This document shows positions 26,201 through 38,200 of a stretch of DNA of 42,815 nucleotides, one piece after another (positions within the stretch are counted from its first letter, which is position 1; each line of letters begins with the position of its first letter). The notes under the pieces were generated by a model, which saw only the letters and a list, made by a program, of their open reading frames with translations, did no database searches and was not told where the DNA came from. Both the position numbers and the translations under genes were made by a program. Source of the stretch: Plakobranchus ocellatus (Eukaryota; Mollusca; Gastropoda; Plakobranchidae); NCBI GenBank assembly GCA_019648995.1, contig BLXT01008368.1, forward strand, positions 1,560,103 through 1,602,917, written 5' to 3'.

Positions 26201-29200
26201 GCAAATTCGTGACAGCATGCACCACCACAGCACCCCAATTTCAGCTAAGGAGTTTGCAAACTGTAGAAAATGTTCACATCATTGATATCCTATCAAACTT
26301 TGTATAAGTTTGAAATTGGTTTCAGTGACAAACATACACATATCACACTGGTTAGAATCTCAATGACAGACAAACACATTTCACACTGGTTAAAGTCTCA
26401 AAGACAGACATACACGTATCATACTGGTTAGTCTTAATGACAGACATACACATACCACAGTGGTTAGTCTTGTTGACAGACATACGCATACCACAGTGGT
26501 TAGTCTTGATGACAGACATACACATACCAAACTGGTTGGAATCTCACTGAAGGACATACCCATACCACACAGATAAAAGTCTCATTCACAGCCATACACA
26601 TACCACACTGGTTAGAGTTAGCATCATATCGTCTGTTTGGGTTTGTGCACTGACATGACTGGCCAGAGGGAACAGATCCACTTGGGCAGTTTGGCACTAT
26701 TGAAGTTACAAGTATAATTGAAAAGCGCATTGACTGTAAGATTACAAGTATATAACTTACAAAGATATAATTGTGAGAAGGTGAATTTAGAAAAAATCAA
26801 TTTTCAAAAAGCTGCATCAATAAGCTTGTTTTATTTGTTTGCACTAAAACAGACAGTCATTATGAGAAATACTAGATGATGTGCTTTCTTACGATGGAAT
26901 CTGAGTGTTTAAATTTATTGTATTGCAGAGGATAAAAAAAAGGCTAAGGTAAAAGTCCAAAAGAGTTGTACCAAAGTAAAAACCAAGAAGTAGTAGCAAT
27001 TATTTATTTCCGTGGAATTGGACAGTTAACAAACGATATATGTTACTTGCAAAACAACCTCTATCTAGATTGAGATGTATGGTGGCTTTACCATATTTTA
27101 GCTCCTTCATTGGCTTCTTTAGATTTTCTATTGCAAGTAAGTAAGAAAAAGAGACTTTTCTATGTGCATTGCTTTTACTTAAATGAATTTCAAATTTTAA
27201 GGGACAACATTTGACTCTAGAGGGAGAATCACACAACTTGATTTAACTCTCAAGGGAGAGCTACATGATTTGATTATTACACGTCTTATGGTACACTGAG
27301 ATCTTTATATTAAATTGATATCATGAAAAAAAGTGTCTTAAGGTCTGTCCTTATAAATTGGCTATGGTAATTGACTTTAGGTAAATATTTTCATCGCAAA
27401 ATGTTTCTATTTAAAACTCCTTCATTCATTCCTTAGCAGTCGTGTCAGTTTAAATATCCAATATGGCGGAAAAAAAAAAGCAGGTGTTCAGACCATTTTG
27501 ACTAACTGCTCTGTTTTTTGGTTTTTTTTGCCCTTCAATTTGTTACAAATCGTGTAATTTTTCTCTGACTCTTCACATCTATGGATGTAATAAATACTTT
27601 CTACTGTCATATTTAAGAGCAATGACATTGGGGAAGCAGTCTTACAAAGCTATGGGCCCCATCACTGAGTGTAGATACAAGTTTATAAGTCCAGAAGTTA
27701 AAATCAAAATGCACAGCAAGTCTATAGCATGTCTAAGATTTCTTCTGAAGTGTGTAATTTTTACTTTTTAATTAAATATTTTTATCTAAAGTCAATCATG
27801 CAGGATTGCAAGTCCAAAAATTTTGTAGGACAGCTACACATTTGAACAAAAAAAATAAGGAGACTACCGCAAAAATCATTATTAAGATCTGGGATTTTTG
27901 CATGGAAATTTGCACAGACGAATGTAAAAAACCGCTTACCACACAAGTTTGAGTTGAGGTCATATCTCGTATTCGGAGCTGTGCACTGACATGTGTTGCC
28001 TGTGGGAACTGACCCTGAGGGACAACTGGAGACTGGAGATTACAAACAAGGGATATGTGTCTCAATAAGGTGACTAATTTTGCTCTAACAAGTTTATGTC
28101 AAATCATAGTCAATCTCTGATGCAAAACTTTTGTTTTCCTATCAAAATAAACAAAAAATAGTAAGAGGCAAAGTGAGAGAGAAGCACAGAGAGAATGCTT
28201 GAGTGTAATGAAAGCAAGTGCTTCTACAAAAGGGTTTTAATATCACAGTCTAGCTTTTATTGCATTTGCTTCATTCAGCATACTGTATAAAGCCCAAGGA
28301 ATTGAAAGTTAATCCTTTTTGGTGACAAAAGTGGCAAGGTGTGAGCAAGGCTTGTTTGCCTCAAATATAAAAAAAGGCAGTTCTAATTTCTTGCTGAGGA
28401 ATTTTTAAACTTTTTTTTTAATTTAAAAAGCTGGTCTAGTAGAAAACTTACAAATTGTGTGATTTAGACCATGCAACTATGTTTGTTCAGGTTGTAGGAT
28501 ATTCTGTATCTTACCACATTGATTAGACTGGGAATCAAATCTACTGTTGGCTGCCGTACATTGACACGTGTTGCCTGATGGGACAGAGCCAGGTGGGCAG
28601 GTGGACACTGGCACAACACAGAAGAACCAGAAAAACTTAACTGCAAAATTTACTGTTTAATACCATTGAAAAATACATCAATGCAACAAAAGTTGTAGTA
28701 AAGCAATAACAACATTAAAAAGAATGGGGAGCCATCATTAGCATCAGGATAAACATTTTAAAAAATCTTTTTAAGAAAAACTCACCACACTGATTTGAGT
28801 TGGAGTCAAATCTGGTGTTGGGAGCTGTGCATCTACATGTGTTGCCTGTAACAACTGAGCCAGGAGGGCAATTGGAGACTGAATAAAGGGGAAAAAATCA
28901 ACTTTTAAATACAGGGCCACTTGACATACATCAGAAAGAAAAATATTCTTATGAACATAATATAAAAGTGTTCATTTGCAAATGTTTGCAGAGGTTACAG
29001 AACTGGTAGGACGGTTGGAAAATACACAAACAAGGAAAGCAAAAAAGGAATTAAAAAACGCATATGAGCGATTAATATGAACACATTTTTTAGTTCGCAG
29101 ATTGAGATAAAAAATACTGAAAGGAAACTTTTATTTGCAAATGTACGTCTTTTATCATCACAAATAATAGTTGATGTTCTGATGTAGTGTGTAAAAAGGT

Positions 29201-32200
29201 CAAGGTATAGGTCAGGTCATAAAAGCAAGTGAATTTCACAGGCTGTAGAATATGTTTTAATTTTAGCTCGCTTTAACAAAGTGTGAAATATTTAAAGCTC
29301 ATTAACACCAATGAAGAATGTATAATAGAGATGTAGCATATAAATGTAAAGAAAGCTTGCGAGAAATGGATAATGCTTATCAATAACCATAGAAAACGTG
29401 TTAAACAGATAAAGCTTGGCAATATCATTAAGGAATATGTGAAAGAGAAAAAGAACTTATCATTTTAAATCTTTTTAAATGTTGCATTTCAATGCTTTAA
29501 AAGATTTCATAACACCAACAACTTACCACACAGGTTTAAGCTAGGGTCATATCTTGTGTTTTGACCTGTACATTGACATGTGTTGCCTGATGGGACAGAA
29601 CCAGGTGGGCAGGTGGACACTGGCACAACATAGGAGAATGAGAGAAATGAGCTGTTAAATTTGCTTACGTTACATTATTGAAAAATAGATCCAATACAAA
29701 TTTTATTTTATAAATTAAATAAGAATAATCGGGAGCCATCCTTATTTTCAGGATAAACATTTAAAAAAATCTCTCTAAGAAAAACTCACCACACTGATTT
29801 GAGTTGGGGTCAAATCTGGTGTTGGGTGCTGTGCATCTACATGTATTGCCTGAGACAACTGAGCCAGGAGGGCAAGTGGAGACTGAATATAGGAGAAAAA
29901 AGAAATTCAACTTTTAAATGCAGGGCCACACTTGACATAATCCATAAGAAAAATATTCTTATGATCGTAATACAAAATTTGTAAATTGACAAGTGTTTCC
30001 AAGGGTTACAGAAGTGGGAGGATAGTTAGAAACTACACGAACAAGGAAAGTATATAGGATATAAAAATGCATATGAGCAATTTATCCACACACGTTTTTT
30101 TTTTAGTTCATGGATAGAGATAAAAAATACTGAAAGCAAACTTTTATTAGAAAATGTCTTTGTCTTTTGGTCATCACAAAGGATAGCTGTTGCAACACAA
30201 TCTAGTCAATGTGCTGATGTAGTTAAATAGAATGCAAAAAGGTCAAGCAACAGGGGCTCGTGGGTGTGAGCATTGGTTGGGCACCCAATACCCTCAATTG
30301 GCGGAGTTCCTGAGAGGGGGTTCAGGTCCCAGTTTCTCAATCTCTAATTTTTTTCTAGGATCCTTTCACAAAATGAATGCTGCAAAATATTGTCTGTTAA
30401 GTTTATTACCACAAATGTCGCAAGTTCTGTTGAATGATGTTGAGCTCAGTTGATCAGGAACCTTTTGAAATCACTCTTGCTTACATTTAGAAATCATTAT
30501 CTAGATCATCATAACTGGCAAACCTTAAAATGAAATGGAGATCAGTAGCTTCGATTACAATCTCATCAAAGAAAAAATTACATTAGAAAATAATATAGGC
30601 CACTAAACTCTCCTCAAAGGTAGTGAAATTCTGAGTCCGCACAATAGTTTCACATTTTCATCTAACAGAGTCACATTGTCACATGAAAAAACTGTCATTC
30701 TGAATCGGTAAATCTAATCCTGGAATTACGCTCTCAAGAAAATGGCCTGCTTTAAGTCATGAACTTTCTGATCATAAACATGTTGGTGCCACAGCCCTCA
30801 CAGGGCACAGGGTAGACCCTCTTATCACACCCCCAACCTCGTGTTCGGAGAAGCTAATGGAGCAAAAAGTGATAACATACTCCTAGTTGAAAGCCCTCCT
30901 TATTACATGTAGGCCTACCGGTAATTGGTTTTCATTATTAGAAATTAGTCCTCTTGGCTCTTTTATTTATTTTTTTAGTCGGTGAATCGAGATTACTCAT
31001 AAAAAAAATGAATATTATTATGCATTCAGGTTGAGTGAAACTTAATTTTAGAAATGTTTAGGGGCACTCATACCTCATTAATTATTTAATTATATAAGGT
31101 CTTGCAAACAAAAGAGTAACTTCCAGATTCCAGAGGGTTGCCGTTGACTGCGCAGCAAAAGACAAGTGGTATAGTGATTACATCACGGGGATTCCTGCCG
31201 GACGGGGACAGGCAAGAAAGCGAAAGTATGGGTCTGCAGGCAAGCCCTGCCTACTTGTCTTATAAATAGGACAAGACAATGCTTCCCGCAAACACGGAGC
31301 AGCTCGTGCCTTTCTCTTTTTCCCTGTTAATTACAGGTCACTGTAAAGGAACATGGTTGGCCGAGCTACAACTGCGGTGAGCCAGCGGCCGGTGGTGTAT
31401 CCTTCGGCAAAGTAGGCTTAGTAGTTGAGCACGCCCAACCAGCTATTCTCTCTATGTTGGGGTTTTACGTAATAGAGGAGAGCCGATTGTTCACTGTTAT
31501 TTCTCTCTCTATTTTTGTTTTTGCTTTTGAGAAATTAATATTTTTTAAAATAAATTAATCTATTGTGGTCATTGCAGGCTGGTCAGGCCCCAGCCAGTCT
31601 GGTTGGGCATGGCCATACAGACAAGCTGCCTTTGGGATAGGTCATAAAAACAAATGCAATACATAATGAATACGTTTTAATTTTATCTCGTTTTGACAAA
31701 GTGTAAAACAGGTAAAGCTTATAAATGCCAATAGAGAGTGGATAATAAAGATGTAGCATAGCAAATATCAATAGAGTATGTGTGAAATGGATAAAACCTA
31801 TCAACACCAATGGAGAATTTGTAATAAAGATGTAGCCTATCAATATCTATAGAGAATGTATGAATTGGATAAAGCTTATCAATTCCAATCGAGAATGTAT
31901 TAAACAGATAAAGCTTGGCAATATTTAAGAATATTTGAAAGAGAAAACGTTTATCATTTCCAATCTTTTCAAATGTTGCATTTCATTGCTTTAAAATATT
32001 TTATAAAACCAACAACCTACCACACAGGTTTGAGGCTGGTTCATATCTTGTGTTTTGACGTGTACATTGGCATGTGTTGCCTGAGGGGACAGAACCAGGC
32101 GGGCAGCTGGACACTGAAAAATAAAGCCAAATACATAAGATGAATGATTTTTAACGGCTATATGAAGGTGTTTAAAGGATTTGTAATTAAGAAAACGAGA

Positions 32201-35200
32201 AAAAAAAATCTTTTTTAGGTCATACTAAAAAGGAACTGCAAACACAAAACAAAGTTTAAATAAGACTAATCATATCAGTTCCTTTGAGTTGAACCTTCAC
32301 AACTTCTGACAGTTTTTCTTGTGCGACATATTTAAGCTTTGGAACACTTCACTCACAAAGATTGGAGTTGATGAAATCTCTTCTCAGTGAATGATAAATG
32401 CATAATTATGTTTACAGACGTTTGGACAGCCATACAAAACTTTTAAGTAGAAAAATCTTTGAAACAGTATAAGCCTTAAAGGTAAGATTTGCAGCACTAG
32501 TTGATGCGTTAAAGGTAAACCTCTACCATCAGATGAATCTGATGGGTCAACTTGAAAAAAACAAAATAAAGCAACGGATTATATGGCTTCGTTACTTCAC
32601 TACTACCATAAATAAACTCAGTGTTTGTACTTCAGCTACAAATTAATTGAACAGTATGAACTCTTTTAATTTAAAAGCTGACAGGATAGGAATTTTCGAA
32701 ACTATTTTTATTTTGAGCTGCAGCTGAATTTGGCCAGTTTGCAAGGTATTTTGAATCTTACCACAACGATTAGACAGGGAATCAAATCTGCTGTTGGGTG
32801 CAGTACATTGACATGTGTTGCCTGATGGGACAGAGCCAGGTGGGCAGGTGGACACTGGCACAACATAAGAGAACCAGAGAAACTGAGCTGTTAAATTTGC
32901 TCATGTAATACTATTGAAAAATAGATCTAATACAAATTAAATAAGAATATCGGGAACCGTCCTTAGATTCAGGATAAACATTTTTTTAAAATCTTTTTAA
33001 GAAACACTCACCACATTGGTATGAGTTGGAGTCAAATCTGGTGTTGGGTGCTGTGCATCTACATGTGTTGCCTGTAACAACTGAGCCAGGAGGGCAATTG
33101 GAGACTGAAAAGAGGGCAAAAAATCAATTTTAAATGTAGGGCCACACTTGACATAATCAGTAAGAAAAATATTCTTATGAATGTAATAAAAAATCTGTAA
33201 ATTGACAAGAGTTTCCAGCGGTTACAGAAGTGGGTGGATAGTTAGAAACTACACGAACAAGGAAAGCAAATAGGATATAAAAAATGCATATAATGAGCAA
33301 TTAATCCACACACATTTATTTAGTTCACGGATAGAGATAAAATTCTGAAAGCAAACTTTTATTAGAAAATGTTCTTGTCTTTTGGTCATCACAAAGGATA
33401 GCTGTTGCAACACAATCTAGTCAATGTTCTGATGTAGTTAAATAGTATGCAAAAAAGTCAAGCAACGGTGGCTCTTGGGTGTGAGCATTAGTTGGGCATC
33501 CAATACCCTCAATTGGCGGAGTTCCTGAGAAGGGGGGTTCAGGTCCCAATTTCTTAATCTCTAATTTTTCTTCTAGGATTCTTTCACAAAATGAATGCCG
33601 CAAAATATTGTCTGTTGTGTTTATTACCACAAATGTTGCAAGTTCTGTTTGTTGATGTTGATCTCAATTGATCAGGAACCTACATTTAGAGAATCAAAAT
33701 GTGTGATTGTAAGTATGCAATTTTTTTTCGTTTCTTACCGCACTGATTAGAGAGGGAATCAAATCTGCTGTTGGCTGCCGTACATTGACACGTGTTGCCC
33801 GATGGGACAGAGCCAGGTGGGCAGGTGGACACTGGCACAACACAGGAGAACCAGAAAAACTGAGCTGTTAAATTTGCTCACAAAATACCATTGAAAATCT
33901 CAAATAATAAAAATTTTTAAAATATTCAATTGCCTGGAATAAAAGGTAACTGACTGTTTTAAAGATTTAGATATTGACAAAGTCATTTACTTAAAATAAG
34001 TCAGAAAAAATGTTTTAGTAAAGCAATAACAACATTTAGAAAGAATTGGCAGCTATCCACAGCTTTAGGATGAACACTTTTAAAAATCTTTTTAAGAAAA
34101 ACTTACCACACTGGTTTGAGTTGGGGTCAAATCTGGTGTTGGCTGCCGTACATTGACACGTGTTGCCTGTAACAACTGAGCCAGGAGGGCAAGTGGAGAC
34201 TGAAAAGAAGAAAAAAAAATCAAAATCAGTGAGAAAAATATTCTCATAAACATAAAAGGTATACCTCTACCTTATTGATCTGATGAAACTGTTAGTCAAC
34301 GATATAGGGGTGAGTTCTACACAAATGATATTCTTCATCATCTGTATCTGTGTGGAGCAAGATTATTCTCACTTTGCTCTAGCATCAAAACAGTGTCAAT
34401 ATCTCGTACAGACTAGACTGCTGGTCACCTGGTCAATAACAACATTGATATCTATTACTCTAGAAAAAACAGCATCTGTCCAACAATTATCTTAAGGACA
34501 ATATCAAGATGAAACACAAAAAACTTTAGAGAAACATTTCCACGAACATACAAAAAAAACCACATATGTCAATCTACTGGTTAGAAATATTATACACTTT
34601 CACAGCGCCTGGTGGGTGGAACTAAAGTAAGTAACATTGCGTTGAAAAAGAAATAACAGACACTGACCACACTGGTTTGAGTTTGAGTCAAATCTGGCAT
34701 TACGAGCGGTGCATTGACAGGTGTTTCCAGAGGGGACAGAGCCAGGTGGACAGTTTAAAACTGCAAAACAAAGAAAGCAAATAAAATATAAAACATGCAT
34801 ATGACCAATTAATCCACACACGTTTCCCTATTCACGGATTGAGGTAAAAAACTGAGAGGAAACTTGTCATTATAAATGATTTGCAACCTGTATTCTGATT
34901 TAGCTTGCAAAAAGCATAAGTCACAAAACAAATGCAATGACATAGTTTGCATGATACATTTTAATTTTAGCTCGTTTTAACAAAATGTGAAATAGTTAAA
35001 CCTCATCAATACCAGTAAAGAATGTGTGATAGAGATCTAGCATATCAATATCTATAGAGCATATATGTGAAATGGATAAAGTTTGCCAATACAAGTCTTT
35101 TCAAATGTTGCATTTGATTGCTGTAAGATTCCACAAAAGCAATAACTTGCCAGACAGGTTTGAGGTGGGGTCATATCTTGTGTGTGTGTGGGTACATATA

Positions 35201-38200
35201 TATTTAACAAATATGTGAGTCAAAATATGAATTGTGGTACAGAAAAGTACCAAAAATGTGACATTTTACTTGGAGATTCTCGTGACCACCCCCCTCTCAG
35301 ACACCAATAGATGCTAGCTCCTAAATGACTTCTTTCGCATAACCCAACAACAGTGCACAACTATGCAACTGGTGCTTGTGTAAAGTGCATCTCTCTTCTC
35401 ATTGGCCAATAGATCATTGAGTATGCTATTTTTGGTCTTCCAATTATATTTTTAGACATAGTCTTTTGTTTATTTTCTTTTTTTTTTTCAACACCAAACC
35501 AAACACCAAAAACATTGTTAAGGAAAATGTTAAAAATGTAAGTTTTGTGAATATGTTGTATTCCATTTTCCAGTGTACAATAATTGATCTATGCATTACT
35601 ATCGCCTCGATAGCTTTGATTTACCACACTATGAAACACCAAAGAAACTGTCTTTTCCAATAATATTAGAAAGTACAGTTTTTTTGGCGTTTCATAACAT
35701 AGGCCTATACTCCTACCTATTAGACCTAGATTATCCACTTTTATTGATTTCTTAGGTTTGTCTTATAATTTTGATATCTTTGCAAATCATGAGACAAGAT
35801 ACACCTGGGATAGTCTTGTTTGAGACTTATTTTAAGATGTAGAATTGGAGTAAGTTACATAACACAGAAACTAATACAACTATAAAAAAGGTTTTCTTTA
35901 ATGTCAGGCACTAACAAAATCCTTTTTTCCCCCTCTACAATAAATAAAGAACTTGGCGCATACTGATCCATCCAACGATAAAGTATTAGTGTTTGATTGT
36001 GTTTTTTGCAAAACACACTTTTTCCCCAAATCTTCATGCTCTAAAAAATTTCATAAAGAGGCAAAAACGCTGTCTCAGGCTCTAGCTGACAGAAGACAAA
36101 ATTTTCGTAATTCACTAACATGAAATACTAATCTACATGTATAATGATTGATAAGACGCATAAAAAGCATAGATTTTTATCATGATGCTGACATTAAAAA
36201 AAAAATAATTTTTTTGCAGCAAATATTATTTTAGACTACAACTTTCATATTATTATTATTAAAACAACTTGGTGTTATGTAACACTCACTGTAAAAAAAT
36301 TTTTTATGCCTAACAAAGCTAACACCATTAGATGAATGTCCATAATATAGCAAATGTACTTATGTGCAATGCTGTGGCTTTTTCTTTTATTTTTCACATG
36401 TTTTTTTGTGCCAAATAGAACTCTCCAGCATCATATCGCATGTTCTGATCTCTACACTAACAAGTCGTATCACATAACACATACCACAACAGTTGATGCC
36501 AGCATCATATCGCCTGTTCTGATCTCTACACTGACAAGCTGTGTCACATAGAACTTACCACAACTTTAAATGCCAGCATATCGCCTGTTCTGATCTCTAC
36601 ACTGACAAGCTGTGTCACATAGAACTTACCACAACTTTAAATGCCAGCATCATATCGCCTGTTCTGATCTCTACACTGACAAGCTGTGTCACATAGAACT
36701 TACCACAACTTTAAATGCCAGCATCATATTGCTTGTTCTGATCTCTACACTGACAAGTTGTGCCAGATAGAACTTACCACAACTATTGGTCCCAGCATCA
36801 TATCGCCTGTTCTGATCTCTACACTGAAAGTTGTGCCACATAGAACTTGCCACAACTATTGGTGCTAGCACCATATCGCCTGTTCTGATCTCTACACTGA
36901 AAGTTGTGCCACATAGAACTTACCACAACTATTGGTGCCAGCATCATATCGCCTGTTCTGATCCCTACACAGACAAGTTGTGCCAGATAGAACTGCATCA
37001 GCTGGACAAGCAGGAGCTTAAATATAGAAGAAAAATAAACAAAGAATAAGGTTTGGTAAGTAAATAACAAAACATTTTGCAAATCTTTCATTTGGAGAGA
37101 TTTAAAAGCAAAAACCATTTTTACACTTGCTATAAAAAAAACTAAAACTGATGAGAAAATTATGTCCGATTCTTTTTTTCAATGACAAAGTCTTCATTTT
37201 ATGCTTATTTGTATTCTATTTCATTCTTGGTGCGTGGCTTGCTTATTTACATTTCTGAGGGCTCAAGCTAATTTTTTTTACTTCTTTTCTTCTTCCTTTT
37301 TGTACACTATAGATATCATCTGAACTACAAGATATATACATGTAATATCAATTTGACAATTTAAAGCAAAATTACCATCTGGAAGCCATTTCAATCCATG
37401 ACACAAGTCATCCATACATATAAATAAATTGAGAGCAAAAATTCAATAAATTAATAAGACATGCAGTCATTCTTTTAACTATATACTAAAAAAAAATTGA
37501 ACTTACGGCACACGCTTCCTTGTGGTGGCTGTCTTGTTGTTTGACACAAGCATGCACAGTTTGTACTTGGGTTGTTATACTGTGGTAAAGGAAGATTAAA
37601 AAGCTCTCTATCATATGTATTGTTATGTCAGGTAAGCTCAGGTTTTTGCCTTATCTGTCAATCAAGTTTGATACCTTTCTATCTCTAATTTAATGATCAG
37701 CATCTGTCTGAATTTAATCTTGACTAGTGTCTGAACTTACGTCTTATTGCATGTAAGACACAACCCTTAAAACAGCAAAGACATCATTTTTTTTTTTAAA
37801 GTTTGTTTGAAATGAGTGAGAGGCTTGGGGAGCTTACTTGTCCAGCAGGGCAGGTGTTGCTGCAAGTACACGCACACGTAGTGCCATCCTGTGTCGCTCC
37901 AGTAAGGCAAGCAGTTCGGCACACTGATAATACAGGATTGGAGTAAAATAAAATTGTAAGTTTCCTAATTGAAAAACTTGCTATCACTCATTCCTACCAA
38001 TAATCAAGCACTTAGAGGGGATGACCTATCTTACTCAATGCTTTCTGAAAAAAAATATAACAAACAAACTAAGAATAAATATTTACATACTATGGAAAAT
38101 ACTGCCTAGATCAGTCAAAGAGAAATGCTTTATGGTTTCAAGACGAAGAACATAAGCTGGCTCTGTTCAGAGAGTGGTGTTATTGCAGTTTTTTGAGAAA

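Noticed and set aside
31373-31420. Small structured RNA or tRNA gene in the GC-rich insert
   Set aside because: GC-rich stretches and a tRNA-like phrase near 31160 (GTGGTATAGTGATTA) exist, but I found no matching B box or cloverleaf.
36485-36920. The array units as extra functional module exons
   Set aside because: Each lacks the first half of the module and any acceptor with a pyrimidine tract. The inner AG before TGTAGA would join in a frame giving an immediate stop.
36421-37016. CRISPR-like array of regular repeats
   Set aside because: The units are adjacent with no unique spacers, the sequence is eukaryotic, and each unit derives from the neighbouring exon.
36686-37049. Repeated plus-strand frames and a 99-residue minus frame over the 73-bp array
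   Set aside because: Repeat artefacts; the only supported coding part is exon 9 (36924-37016). The minus frame continues the exon in a wrong frame upstream and reads into the intron.
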